Program-made: the position numbers and the translations under genes
The notes under the pieces: model-generated
Seen by the model: the letters and a program-made list of their open reading frames with translations, nothing else
What the model was told of the DNA's origin: nothing
Databases searched by the model: none
DNA from: an uncultured Shewanella sp.
GTDB taxonomy: Bacteria > Pseudomonadota > Gammaproteobacteria > Enterobacterales > Shewanellaceae
Length of the DNA stretch: 64,000 nucleotides
Direction: 5' to 3'
Assembly: GCF_947501225.1 (NCBI RefSeq)
Contig: NZ_CANMUW010000006.1
Coordinates: 124,001-188,000, forward strand
Shown: piece after piece, positions 1 to 8,362 of the stretch
How positions within the stretch are numbered: the first letter of the stretch is position 1
Layout of the letters: each line of letters opens with the position of its first letter

Positions 1-1
1 G

Positions 2-1258
2 CTGGGGCCTATCTTCTTCTTTGGCCGCAAGGTGAGGGACCTCTCCCGTAAGAGCCAGGACAGGGTGGGCGACCTGGGGGCCTATGTCGATGAGAGTCTG
101 CACGAGATCCACACGGTTCAGGCCTACACCCATGAAGAGAAAGACAGGCAGCTGTTCAATGAGCGGGTCGAGGCCGTGATGCAGGCGGCGAGGGGACGTA
201 TCCGCTATCGTTCGATTCTGATCGCTCTGGTGATGTTTCTCAGCATATTGGCGATAGCTCTGGTGACTTGGGTGGGGGCTCAGGATGTGATGACCGGGAG
301 TATATCCGGTGGTGAACTGTCGGCCTTCATGTTCTATGCGGTGATGGTGGCAGGGTCGGTTGCAACCATCAGCGAGGTGATAGGTGAGATACAGCGGGCG
401 TCGGGGGCCACCGAGCGTCTGATAGAGCTGGTTGAAACACCAATCGATATACCTACGGTCGTTGACCCGGAGCAACTGCCCCCACAGGTAGAGGGAAAGC
501 TGAGCCTTAAACAGGTGCGGTTCTCTTATCACAACATTCAGCAGAATGGTGATGCGACCGCGGGAGAAGCAGAGGTCATACGTGGGCTGGATATCGAGGT
601 TCAGCCCGGTGAGCGGGTGGCGCTGGTGGGCGCGAGTGGTGCCGGAAAGAGTACTCTGTTCGAGCTGCTGCAACGCTTTTATCAGCTCGATAGCGGTACC
701 ATAGAGCTCGATGGCGTAGATATCGCCAGACTCTCTCCCCAGATACTGCGGAAACAGTATGCTTTGGTTCCGCAAGAGTCGGTGATCTTTGCCACCAGTG
801 TGCTGGAAAACGTGCGCTATGGCAGGTTAGATGCGAGTGAGCAGGAGGTCATCGAGGCCTGTATCGCCGCCAGAGCCCATGAGTTTATTCAGGAGTTCGG
901 TGAGGGGTATCAAACCTATCTGGGAGAGCGGGGCGTCAGGTTATCGGGTGGACAGAAGCAGCGTATCGCTATTGCCAGGGCCATATTAGCCGACAGGCCT
1001 ATTTTGTTGCTCGATGAGGCCACCAGTGCCCTGGATGCGATCAGTGAACAGAAGGTTAAGCAGGCACTTGATAGCTTGATGGCAGGTAAGACGACGTTGA
1101 TTATCGCCCACCGGCTGGCGACAGTGCTCAATGCCGACCGCATACTGGTATTAGACAAAGGCGAGCTAATCGCCAGTGGTACTCATCAGGAGCTGATGGA
1201 GTCGAGTGAGCTCTACCGTGAGTTTGCCAGCCTGCAACTGCTCACTGAGGCTGAATAG
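2..1258 (+). CDS. ABC exporter, fused permease-ATPase (5' truncated by window)
   Basis: This is the C-terminal part of an MsbA/LmrA-type half-transporter with permease and ATPase in one chain. The frame is open to the first base, so the true start lies outside the window and the GTG at 32 is internal. The visible part holds the last two or so membrane helices, then a nucleotide-binding domain with Walker A GASGAGKS, signature LSGGQKQR, Walker B ILLLDEAT and the H-loop IAHRL. Such proteins act as homodimers in the inner membrane and export lipids, drugs or peptides; the substrate cannot be read here. A REP pair follows the stop, and the next gene converges on it. Confidence 0.92.
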   Translation: MGPIFFFGRKVRDLSRKSQDRVGDLGAYVDESLHEIHTVQAYTHEEKDRQLFNERVEAVMQAARGRIRYRSILIALVMFLSILAIALVTWVGAQDVMTGSISGGELSAFMFYAVMVAGSVATISEVIGEIQRASGATERLIELVETPIDIPTVVDPEQLPPQVEGKLSLKQVRFSYHNIQQNGDATAGEAEVIRGLDIEVQPGERVALVGASGAGKSTLFELLQRFYQLDSGTIELDGVDIARLSPQILRKQYALVPQESVIFATSVLENVRYGRLDASEQEVIEACIAARAHEFIQEFGEGYQTYLGERGVRLSGGQKQRIAIARAILADRPILLLDEATSALDAISEQKVKQALDSLMAGKTTLIIAHRLATVLNADRILVLDKGELIASGTHQELMESSELYREFASLQLLTEAE

Positions 1259-1267
1259 CTATGGGGT

Positions 1268-1348
1268 GTAGGAGCGGCTTTAGCCGCGAAGCTTCTTATC
1301 GCTTACAGCTTTCTTTTTGCCTCCATTCCCGGCTGAAGCCGGTCCTAC
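1268..1348. repeat. REP pair in inverted orientation (REPIN-like)
   Basis: A GTAG-headed palindrome, GTAGGAGCGGCTTTAGCCGC, begins at 1268. A diverged inverted copy, reading GTAGGACCGGCTTCAGCCG on the minus strand, occupies 1330-1348. The two arms can form a long hairpin between the convergent ABC exporter and acyl-CoA ligase genes. The TAG stop of the ligase gene (1345-1347) lies inside the GTAG head of the second arm. Confidence 0.85.
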
Positions 1349-2943
1349 TTCCTCAACTCCCTTCGCAGTATCTTACCGACGGTAGATTTTGGCAGCACAG
1401 GCACAAACTCGACCACTTTAGGTATCTTGTAGGCGGTTAACTGATCGCGGCAGTGGGCCAGGATGCTTGACTCCACCTCTATGGTGTCAGCCTCATCGTT
1501 GGCGAGTACGATAACGGCCTTCACCGCTTCACCGCTGTGCTCGTTGTCTATCCCCACCACGGCACACTCCAGTACACTGTCGTGGCTGGCCAGTACCTCC
1601 TCCACCTCGTTAGGGTAGACGTTAAAGCCTGAGACGATGATCATATCCTTCTTACGATCGACTATCTTATGAAAGCCGTCGCTGGTCTCGATGGCGATGT
1701 CGCCGGTTTTAAAGAACCCCTCTTTAGTCATCACCCTTGCGGTGTCTGCGGCCTTGTTCCAGTAGCCGCTCATCACCTGAGGGCCTCTCACTGCCAGCTC
1801 ACCACTCTCTCCCTGTGGCACTTGGTTATCATCGTTATCGAGGATCTTTACCTCTGTGCCCAGCACAGGTTTACCTATGGTGCCCAGCCGTTCATGGCCC
1901 GGAGCATTAAGCGAAACGACCGGTGATGTTTCAGATAAACCGTAGCCTTCTGAGATGTTGCACCCCGTGGTCTTTTGCCAGACATTGGCCGCTGCCTGTG
2001 TCAGGGCGGTGCCTCCTGAGATGGTGATCTTCAGGTGACTGAAGTCTAACGCCCTGAATTCGGGTTGATGACACAGGCCGACAAAGAGAGTGTTAAGGCC
2101 GGCAAAACCGGTAAATGGGTACTGTGAGAGGGTCGTTATCAGCGAGGAGATATCTCTCGGGTTGGGGATCAGTACCGAGCAGCAGCCACGTTCGAAATAG
2201 AGCACCAGGTTCACCATGAAGGCGTAGATATGGTAGACGGGAAGCGGTGCGACAAATATCTCCTCTCCTTCGACAAGCTGCTCGCCTAAACGGGACTTTA
2301 TCTGCATGGCGTTGGCGATTAAGTTGCTGTGACTCAACATGGCTCCCTTCGACAGCCCCGTCGTGCCTCCCGTGTATTGCAGCGCCGCCAGGGTCTCTAC
2401 CGGGCAGGTGAGTCGCTCAAATGGTGATTGCTTTCCCTTTTGTAACACGGCATTAAATGGCTCGGTCTCAAACGGCACCTCGGGTTGTGTCTGAGGGGAT
2501 ATCAGGTCCAGGGCATGGGTGGATATGACCGTTTCGATAGCGGTGTTGGCGACCACATTGGTGAGTGTCGGCAGCAGATCTGAGAGCACAATTAATACCT
2601 TAGCGCCACTATCGTTAAACTGGTGGGTCAACTCACGCTCTGTGTACAGTGGGTTGGTGTTGACCAGCACCATGCCGGCTCGTATGGCCCCATAGGCGGC
2701 GATAACGAACTGGGTAATGTTGGGGAGCTGTATCGCGACGCGGTCGCCCACCTCCAATCCGGAATGATTTTGCAGATATGCGGCAAAGTAGCGTGAGTCG
2801 CGCTCAATTTCAGAGAAAGTGGTGTGATGCCCAAGGCAGGCATAGGCTGTCTTGTCACCGTAACGGCTGGCAGTCTGCTCAATCAGATCGATAAGAGAGG
2901 TGTATGTTGTGAGGTCAAGTTTCACATCTGAATCATATGCCAT
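1345..2943 (-). CDS. Long-chain-fatty-acid--CoA ligase family protein
   Basis: A 532-residue AMP-forming acyl-CoA synthetase, close to the usual 520-570 residues of FadD-like enzymes. Such enzymes activate a fatty acid with ATP to the acyl-adenylate and then form the CoA thioester. The AMP-binding P-loop-like motif YTGGTTGLSKGA is near residue 190. The adenylation motif GYGLSET and the hinge region TGDIA...DRKKDMIIVSGFNVYP follow, and the C-terminal catalytic lysine lies in KSTVGKILRREL. There is no signal peptide, so it should act at the cytoplasmic face of the membrane. It stands alone, convergent with the ABC exporter. A perfect TTCAATTAATTGAA palindrome lies 15-28 bases upstream of the ATG. 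FadD itself versus a paralogue of other chain-length preference cannot be decided here. Confidence 0.88.
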   Translation of the reverse strand: MAYDSDVKLDLTTYTSLIDLIEQTASRYGDKTAYACLGHHTTFSEIERDSRYFAAYLQNHSGLEVGDRVAIQLPNITQFVIAAYGAIRAGMVLVNTNPLYTERELTHQFNDSGAKVLIVLSDLLPTLTNVVANTAIETVISTHALDLISPQTQPEVPFETEPFNAVLQKGKQSPFERLTCPVETLAALQYTGGTTGLSKGAMLSHSNLIANAMQIKSRLGEQLVEGEEIFVAPLPVYHIYAFMVNLVLYFERGCCSVLIPNPRDISSLITTLSQYPFTGFAGLNTLFVGLCHQPEFRALDFSHLKITISGGTALTQAAANVWQKTTGCNISEGYGLSETSPVVSLNAPGHERLGTIGKPVLGTEVKILDNDDNQVPQGESGELAVRGPQVMSGYWNKAADTARVMTKEGFFKTGDIAIETSDGFHKIVDRKKDMIIVSGFNVYPNEVEEVLASHDSVLECAVVGIDNEHSGEAVKAVIVLANDEADTIEVESSILAHCRDQLTAYKIPKVVEFVPVLPKSTVGKILRRELRK

Positions 2944-2957
2944 TGTTACTGCCCTTG

Positions 2958-2971
2958 TTCAATTAATTGAA
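2958..2971. promoter_or_regulatory. Palindrome upstream of acyl-CoA ligase
   Basis: TTCAATTAATTGAA is a perfect 14-base palindrome immediately upstream of the acyl-CoA ligase start. Its position, between promoter and start codon, suits an operator for a fatty-acid regulator such as a PsrA/FadR-type repressor. That assignment is inference from position only. Confidence 0.4.
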
Positions 2972-3347
2972 TATTGGTTGCCCGGAATCTTTAGTGGTTT
3001 TTGTTTCTATTTAAATCAAACAGGCGTTTAGATTAGAGGCAAAAATAGTCAGAGGTCAACAGGAAAATGAGAAATAGATCACATTCGTAAAGAGGCTATC
3101 ATATTGTAAAATTTAGAATTTATACTCTAATTTCATCTTTGGCTAGAGGTTGTTTTCATGGCTCCCTTTGGCAGGATTTCGATGCTAAGGTTATGAAAAA
3201 CCCCCGTTTACTTTGTGATTTTTTTTAAGCTTCTTCGACAAGAGCAGGGCTTAGAGTGGAAGCTTAGATTGGCCTGCCGGCCAGCTCTGAATGAGACCTG
3301 TATAAGTCATCGGATGAGTTGAATGTCTCTGATATTGAGTCGTCATG
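2972..3347. other. Noncoding spacer between acyl-CoA ligase and ccoG
   Basis: An AT-rich stretch with no convincing gene. It must hold the promoter of the ligase gene on the minus strand and the 3' untranslated part of ccoG. No strong terminator was recognised. Confidence 0.5.
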
Positions 3348-3386
3348 CTCCCGGGAGAGACTCCCGGGAGAGACTCCCGGGAGCGA
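3348..3386. repeat. Three tandem 13-bp units downstream of ccoG
   Basis: CTCCCGGGAGAGA is repeated three times head to tail (3348-3360, 3361-3373, 3374-3386, the last ending in GCGA). Each unit contains the self-complementary core CTCCCGGGAG, so the array can form alternative hairpins just past the ccoG stop codon. Confidence 0.85.
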
Positions 3387-3409
3387 ATAGGGGGCTGATA
3401 AGAGATGGG

Positions 3410-4855
3410 CTAGCGGCAGCTGGCCAGGAAGATGGGGCCGAAGAAGTTAGTCTCCTGATAAACAGCCGTCTCACTGTGACCCACTTCGGAGACCGAAAAT
3501 ATGATCGGGCTCTGCGCGCCGGACAACATAAGCGGATTGGCCTTCACCGTAACCGGGTAGTCGAGCAGCTCTCCGGCCTTTATCACTAACTCCTGCTTCG
3601 CCGACAGCGTAAACAGCTCAGGGTTGTCGACAGAGAGGCGATAATAGCGGGTCTGCTGGGTCTTATTTCTGATCTTGAGTGTGTAGCTGTTCTCAACCAT
3701 ATCATCGGTTGTTTCACGATATAGTTGCTGCCTGTCACGTATGACATTGAGTTGAATATCGCTGCGGCCGTTCATATCTATGGCGATCACGATAAACATG
3801 ATGACGGCGGCGATGCCATAGCCGATGAACTTAGTCGAGCCAAATATGGGCTTAGGCTTGCCCTTAAGGGCATTTTCACTGAAATAGCCGATAAGGTTCG
3901 GCCGATAGCCGAATATCTCCATGGTCTCATTACAGGCGTCGACACAGGCACCGCAGTTGATGCATTCGTACTGTAAGCCATTGCGGATGTCGATCCCTGT
4001 CGGGCAAACATCCACACACAGGTTACAATCGATACAGTCTCCGAGCTTGGTCTCCTGTTTACGCTTTCTGGGGCCGCGGCTCTCACCTCTGGCCGCATCA
4101 TAGGTCACCGTCTTGGTATTGCCATCGAACATGGCAGACTGGAATCGGGCGTAGGGGCAGCAGTGCAGGCACATCTGTTCGCGCATCCAGCCGGCGTTGA
4201 GATAGGTACAAAGGGCAAAAAACCAGACCCAGGCGGATACCCAGAAGCTGGCATTGAAGGTGAAAATATCCAGGTAGAGTTCTCTTGCCGGAATAAAGTA
4301 GGCGATGAAGGCGCAACCTGTGATCACTGCGGCCAGCCCCCAAATCAGGTGTTTTGTGAGCCGTTTTAATAGCTTGTCCGTACTCCAGGGGGCTTTATCT
4401 AAGGCCAGGCGTTTAGTGCGGTTTCCTTCGACACGATTTTCAATCCAGGCGAACATGAAGGTCCAGGCAGTTTGCGGGCACAGATAACCACACCAGACAC
4501 GACCCCAGAAAACGGTTACAAAAAAGAGCAGAAAAGCGGCGGCGATAAAGACCCATGCCAATACCGTGAAATCCTGTGGCCAGAGGCTGGTGCCGAAGAA
4601 AAAGAACTGCTGCGCTTCCAGGTCGAAAAGAATGGCTTGTCGGCCACCGTGGGTGATAAAGGGCAGTAGTAAAAACAGCAACACCAGTCCCGTATTCATT
4701 GTGGTGCGGATCTTCTGAAATCTCCCTTTCTGCTGTTTCATCTGGATCTTAGTGACACTTCGCTTGTCTGAAGGAGGCTGATCTACAGGGATCTGCTTGA
4801 TCGCTATGGTGTTGCTTGATGTTTGGTATTCAGGTTTGCTTTTATTGTCTGGCAT
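3410..4855 (-). CDS. ccoG: Cytochrome c oxidase accessory protein CcoG (FixG/RdxA)
   Basis: A 481-residue membrane ferredoxin, the usual length for CcoG. This family supports assembly of cbb3-type oxidase, and work on other bacteria implicates it in reducing copper before insertion. The N-terminal half carries about four to five membrane helices, including the motif CGYLCPQTAW. It is followed by two 4Fe-4S cluster motifs, CIDCNLCVDVCP and CINCGACVDACN, near residues 265-310. One more helix precedes a C-terminal Ig-like FixG domain. The ccoNOPQ genes are not adjacent. The upstream region holds a sigma-54-type -24/-12 promoter and a pair of 10-base palindromes, and the next gene upstream encodes a sigma-54 activator. 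This suggests activator-dependent expression. Confidence 0.95.
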   Translation of the reverse strand: MPDNKSKPEYQTSSNTIAIKQIPVDQPPSDKRSVTKIQMKQQKGRFQKIRTTMNTGLVLLFLLLPFITHGGRQAILFDLEAQQFFFFGTSLWPQDFTVLAWVFIAAAFLLFFVTVFWGRVWCGYLCPQTAWTFMFAWIENRVEGNRTKRLALDKAPWSTDKLLKRLTKHLIWGLAAVITGCAFIAYFIPARELYLDIFTFNASFWVSAWVWFFALCTYLNAGWMREQMCLHCCPYARFQSAMFDGNTKTVTYDAARGESRGPRKRKQETKLGDCIDCNLCVDVCPTGIDIRNGLQYECINCGACVDACNETMEIFGYRPNLIGYFSENALKGKPKPIFGSTKFIGYGIAAVIMFIVIAIDMNGRSDIQLNVIRDRQQLYRETTDDMVENSYTLKIRNKTQQTRYYRLSVDNPELFTLSAKQELVIKAGELLDYPVTVKANPLMLSGAQSPIIFSVSEVGHSETAVYQETNFFGPIFLASCR

Positions 4856-4903
4856 CTGACTTCTCTATATGGCACGAATTAGACTCTACACATGCGCAGA
4901 TAT

Positions 4904-4921
4904 AGCAAGGCTCAGGCCAAC
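4904..4921 (-). promoter_or_regulatory. Putative sigma-54 promoter of ccoG
   Basis: On the minus strand the sequence reads TTGGCCTGAGCCTTGC. The GG and GC have the -24/-12 spacing of the sigma-54 consensus TGGCACGNNNNTTGC. It lies about 50 bases upstream of the ccoG start and downstream of the paired palindromes at 4985-5012, the usual geometry of an activator-dependent promoter. Confidence 0.6.
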
Positions 4922-4984
4922 AGATATATTTTTTAACCGATTGAAAAGTGTGCTTTTTATATTTTTTGATTCTATATAGGGTCA

Positions 4985-5012
4985 CGATATATCGCTTTGT
5001 GGCGATATATCG
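4985..5012. promoter_or_regulatory. Paired CGATATATCG palindromes upstream of ccoG
   Basis: Two identical self-complementary decamers, CGATATATCG, occupy 4985-4994 and 5003-5012, with centres 18 bases apart. The whole block is itself an inverted repeat with arms TCACGATATATCGC. The arrangement is like enhancer sites for a dimeric sigma-54 activator. The same pair, with 19-base spacing, lies upstream of nrfA at 47412-47440. Confidence 0.65.
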
Positions 5013-5061
5013 TGACCTGTAAGCTTTAGCCACTTAACAGAAGCTAAGGACTGTTTTTCAG

Positions 5062-6522
5062 CTATACAGGGCGGTTGATGTCGAGCTTCTTCATTCTGGA
5101 TCTCAGGGTACTGGCCGGCAGCCCCAACCTGGCAGCGGCTCCGGTGGGGCCGGATATACGCCAATGGGTCTCCTGCAGAACCTGGCTGATATGATGTTTC
5201 TCCATGGTTGCCAGCGTCTGATCATCTGATTTTTTCACCCTCTTTTCCTGATCGCCTTGCGGACCAAGTTGTTGTGACAACTTCAGCACCTGGCTCTGAG
5301 TAAGAATCGATTCCCGCTCGATAACATTTTGCAGTTCACGCACATTGCCCGGCCAATTGTGTTGCATCAGTCTCTGCAGTCCCTTTTGGCTGACTCGGGT
5401 GATCTTCTTACCCAGTTTACGATTAAGCTCTTGAATGATATGGCTGACAAGCTCGGGGATATCGTCGAGCCTCTCTCTTAAGGGGGGCACGTAAATAGGG
5501 AATACGTTGAGGCGGTAGTAGAGATCCATGCGAAACAGCCCCTGTTCTACCCGCTTGAGCAGATCATGGTGAGTGGCAGTGATAAGCCTGATATCGACCT
5601 TGATGGTGTCGCTGCTGCCGACTCGCTCAAACTCCTGCTCCTGGATCACCCGCAGGAGTTTTGATTGTGCCTCCAGAGACAGCTCTGCTACCTCATCCAA
5701 AAACAGGGTGCCGCCATTCGCCAGTTCGAAACGTCCCTTACGGCGACTGGTCGCTCCGGTGTAAGCGCCTTTCTCATGGCCGAAGAGTTCACTCTCCAGC
5801 AGGCTGGAGGAGAAGGCGGCGCAGTTGACACAGACCAGGGGCTTGTCGGCACGATTGCTGAGTTTATGCAGGTTACGTGCGACCAACTCCTTGCCGGTCC
5901 CATTCTCGCCGCTGATCAATACGGTACTCTCGGTATTGGCAACTAATTTTATCTGCCCGATCAGCTGTTTTATTTGTGAGCTGGTGCCCGAGATCCCCAC
6001 ATCGCCGGTTTTGTCCGCCAGTTCCAGCTGCAGGTACTGATTCTCAGACGATAGCTTCTCAGACAGGGCCTGTACCTGCTGCAGAGCCTGTCTGAGCGAC
6101 TGCTCTGTCTGCTTTTGTATGCTGATGTCGCGAAATATCGCGACCACACCTATGAGACGTCCCTCCTTATATACCGGTGTCGAGGTATAGTGCACGGGAA
6201 AGCTGGTGCCGTCCTTGCGCCAGAAAACCTCATGGCTTATCTCGCGGGCGATCCCATCTTTTAAGGTGTTATATATGGGGCACTCCTCCTTAGGATAATG
6301 GCTGCCATCCATGTGGCTATGATGATGACAATCATGGATATTTCTTCCTAGTAGCTCGGCGCTTTTCCACCCCGTCATGCGCTCGGCGGCGGGATTGATA
6401 AATACCGCGTTACCATCGAGATTAAATCCATATATCCCCTCGCTGACCGCATTGAGGATGAGTTGGTTTTCCGGGAGAAAGCCGTCATGGTCTGAGCTTG
6501 GGTGTAAATTAATGGCGGTCAT
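5062..6522 (-). CDS. Sigma-54-dependent activator with PAS sensor domain
   Basis: A 486-residue bacterial enhancer-binding protein. An N-terminal PAS domain (about residues 18-135) carries the His/Cys-rich motif DCHHHSHMDG...YPKEECP, found in several PAS sensors. A short coiled coil follows at about 137-170. The AAA+ domain has Walker A GENGTGKE (205-212), the sigma-54 contact loop GAYTGA (252-257, a natural variant of GAFTGA) and Walker B TLFLDEV. A Fis-type helix-turn-helix closes the C-terminus. It has no response-regulator receiver domain, so the PAS domain is the likely input. The gene sits just upstream of ccoG with the paired palindromes between them. Control of ccoG and possibly nrfA is inference from context. 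Confidence 0.92.
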   Translation of the reverse strand: MTAINLHPSSDHDGFLPENQLILNAVSEGIYGFNLDGNAVFINPAAERMTGWKSAELLGRNIHDCHHHSHMDGSHYPKEECPIYNTLKDGIAREISHEVFWRKDGTSFPVHYTSTPVYKEGRLIGVVAIFRDISIQKQTEQSLRQALQQVQALSEKLSSENQYLQLELADKTGDVGISGTSSQIKQLIGQIKLVANTESTVLISGENGTGKELVARNLHKLSNRADKPLVCVNCAAFSSSLLESELFGHEKGAYTGATSRRKGRFELANGGTLFLDEVAELSLEAQSKLLRVIQEQEFERVGSSDTIKVDIRLITATHHDLLKRVEQGLFRMDLYYRLNVFPIYVPPLRERLDDIPELVSHIIQELNRKLGKKITRVSQKGLQRLMQHNWPGNVRELQNVIERESILTQSQVLKLSQQLGPQGDQEKRVKKSDDQTLATMEKHHISQVLQETHWRISGPTGAAARLGLPASTLRSRMKKLDINRPV

Positions 6523-6700
6523 AGGGCATCCAAAGAGTAGGTTATTGCCTTTAGTATAACGCTAAACTTCCTAATAACGAAATATCGTGCCTTTTTTGTA
6601 TCGCTTGCAAATGCCGGACGCAGCTCTTACCATCCGGGACAGTTTACCGATGAACACAGATAGGGCTCTGAGCCCGCTTTCACTTTGATTTAGGGGTCTT

Positions 6701-7360
6701 ATGAGTTTTACTGCCTGGCTAAGTTTATTGGCCATATGCTGCCTGGGGGCGATGTCGCCGGGCCCGAGTCTGGCTATGGTTGTGCGCCACACGCTTACCG
6801 GGGGACGTGGCAAAGGTATCCTCTGTGCCTGGGCGCACTCTATCGGCATTGGCTTGTATGCCCTTGTTACCTTGCTGGGACTCGCCGTCGTGCTTAAGCA
6901 GGCGCCTATGGTATTCAATGGTATTGCGATTATCGGTGCGCTTTATCTTGCCTGGATGGGGGTTAAGGCACTGGGCTCAAACGGCGGAATATCGGATAAG
7001 CTGGATGGCGGAAATGACTCAGACAGTGTTGCTGTAACCGATTCTGCGGCGGGTCACTCCAGAGCCGCCACACTGGCGGCGGCAAGGGATGGTTTAGCCA
7101 TCTCACTGTTTAATCCTAAGATCATGTTGTTTTTCCTGGCACTGTTCAGTCAATTTGTTATGGCCGCCGACAGCCTGATTGGCCAGTCTCTCATCGTGTT
7201 TACGCCACTGGTGGTAGATGGACTCTGGTATACCTTTATCGCACTTATCCTGTCACACCCCTCGGTCCTGCCCAGACTCAGAGCCAAGGCGGCCATCATA
7301 GATAAACTCTCGGGTGTGGTGCTGATCTTGCTGGCTATCAGGGTTATCGTGACGATTTAG
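6701..7360 (+). CDS. LysE/RhtB family amino-acid exporter
   Basis: A 219-residue inner-membrane protein with about five or six helices and the family's N-terminal signature region MSPGPSLAMVVRHTLTGG. LysE/RhtB proteins export amino acids such as lysine, homoserine or threonine, or related small metabolites, by proton-driven antiport; the substrate is not readable. A hydrophilic insert rich in Asp/Ser (about residues 90-125) separates the two helical halves. It stands alone, transcribed away from the sigma-54 activator gene, and is followed by a heptanucleotide array and a bidirectional terminator. Confidence 0.88.
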   Translation: MSFTAWLSLLAICCLGAMSPGPSLAMVVRHTLTGGRGKGILCAWAHSIGIGLYALVTLLGLAVVLKQAPMVFNGIAIIGALYLAWMGVKALGSNGGISDKLDGGNDSDSVAVTDSAAGHSRAATLAAARDGLAISLFNPKIMLFFLALFSQFVMAADSLIGQSLIVFTPLVVDGLWYTFIALILSHPSVLPRLRAKAAIIDKLSGVVLILLAIRVIVTI

Positions 7361-7367
7361 AATGCTT

Positions 7368-7434
7368 AGCTACGAGCTACGAGCTACGAGCTACGAGCTA
7401 CGAGCTACGAGCTACGAGCTACGAGCTGAGATTT
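7368..7434. repeat. Heptanucleotide array (AGCTACG)n
   Basis: About nine and a half perfect tandem copies of the 7-base unit AGCTACG start eight bases after the LysE-family stop codon. This is one of several period-7 arrays in the window. Confidence 0.95.
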
Positions 7435-7470
7435 ATGAGCCACGATATTTGCCCATACGCCGGATACAAA

Positions 7471-7508
7471 AATGCCATCGCAGTTAACTACTGCCGATGG
7501 CATTTTTT
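7471..7508. terminator. Bidirectional rho-independent terminator
   Basis: A perfect 10-base stem, AATGCCATCG with CGATGGCATT, is followed by a T run on the plus strand and preceded by an A run. It can therefore stop both the LysE-family gene and the converging DUF3144 gene. It is sandwiched between two heptanucleotide arrays. Confidence 0.85.
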
Positions 7509-7509
7509 T

Positions 7510-7590
7510 AGCTTACAGCTTACAGCTTACAGCTTACAGCTTACAGCTTACAGCTTACAGCTTACAGCTTACAGCTTACAGCTTAGAACT
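7510..7590. repeat. Heptanucleotide array (AGCTTAC)n
   Basis: About ten and a half tandem copies of AGCTTAC, ending in diverged units, just downstream of the DUF3144 gene. Confidence 0.95.
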
Positions 7591-7596
7591 TAGTTT

Positions 7597-7896
7597 TTAA
7601 GCAGGCTCTTCTGTCTTTTCCGCTTTAGATACCGGTGGATGCTTGATGTGATCATCCAGGTTATCGTTAAGCATATCTTTGTACTCTTTGGTGAACCACT
7701 CGAGTGCATTCTCTTTCTCTGCCGCAAGATCGGCTGATTTCAGTGCCGCCTCGAAAGCGTTGAAGCGCGAAGCTGCAAAACGCATTGCCGTGCCTACCTT
7801 GCTTACATCCTGCTCTTTAGCGCTTAATTCGTTTGCAAGGGCAATAAACTGATCGGCTAACTGAAAAATGGTGGTTTCTTTTCCCGCTTCTGACAT
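7597..7896 (-). CDS. DUF3144 domain protein
   Basis: A 99-residue soluble, acidic protein predicted to be mostly helical. The block FQLADQFIALANE...VGTAMRFAASRFNAFEA matches what I recall of DUF3144, a short family of unknown function in marine gammaproteobacteria. There is no signal peptide or membrane segment. The C-terminal 15 or so residues are Lys/Glu/Pro-rich and probably disordered. It is a single gene convergent with the LysE-family exporter. Confidence 0.8.
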   Translation of the reverse strand: MSEAGKETTIFQLADQFIALANELSAKEQDVSKVGTAMRFAASRFNAFEAALKSADLAAEKENALEWFTKEYKDMLNDNLDDHIKHPPVSKAEKTEEPA

Positions 7897-8189
7897 GGTG
7901 CACTCACTCTGTAATAAATTTAAGTCTCCGGATTCTAACTTAAATTAGTCATTAATAAATCATTATTGTGAACTATATGGGATCTTTATCGCTATCGGTT
8001 ACCAAGAACAAGGTTTCAGCTCTCACATTCTGAAAGCTGGAAACGAGGACATATGATGATGGTACTGCAGCTGAAATGACGACGGCCATAGGCCTGTTGC
8101 TTCGCAGACGGCTTCGCCTATCCGACATCAACTTCGTGATTATGTGAAGTGCAGGGGGTCTGCCATTACCGGTGCGAACCATTCTATAT
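7897..8189. other. Noncoding spacer upstream of DUF3144 gene
   Basis: No gene is supported here. The segment next to 7896 is AT-rich and should hold the minus-strand promoter of the DUF3144 gene. The rest runs into a REP element and a heptanucleotide array. Confidence 0.5.
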
Positions 8190-8212
8190 GTAGGAGCGGC
8201 TTTAGCCGCGAA
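8190..8212 (+). repeat. REP element (GTAG head)
   Basis: A single copy of GTAGGAGCGGCTTTAGCCGC followed by GAA, in the same orientation as the copies at 1268, 19134, 28097, 29484 and 45834. A heptanucleotide array follows within about ten bases. Confidence 0.85.
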
Positions 8213-8221
8213 TGTGTATAA

Positions 8222-8330
8222 GGCCACGAGTTTCGAGCTGCGAGTCTCGCCCTTTTCTTACAACTTAAAACTTAAAACTTAAAACTTACAGCTTACAGCT
8301 TACAGCTTGCAGTTTACAACTTTCTTTTAC
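8222..8330. repeat. Degenerate heptanucleotide array
   Basis: A run of 7-base units that drift in sequence: CGAGTTT, CGAGCTG, CGAGTCT, then ACTTAAA several times, ACTTACA, GCTTACA several times, GCTTGCA and GTTTACA. Period 7 is kept while the unit changes, as if the array had been extended and mutated repeatedly. Confidence 0.8.
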
Positions 8331-8362
8331 TTTCCATGGGCTTACGGCTTTCTTTGCCCTGT

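Noticed and set aside
5665..5946. Plus-strand frames opposite the sigma-54 activator
   Set aside because: They are antisense shadows of a highly conserved AAA+ domain.
7368..7590. CRISPR-like array
   Set aside because: The 7-base units are contiguous with no spacers, and no cas genes are present.
7973..8227. 84-codon minus-strand frame
   Set aside because: It starts inside a REP element and is composed of spacer sequence; no ribosome-binding site and no family resemblance.
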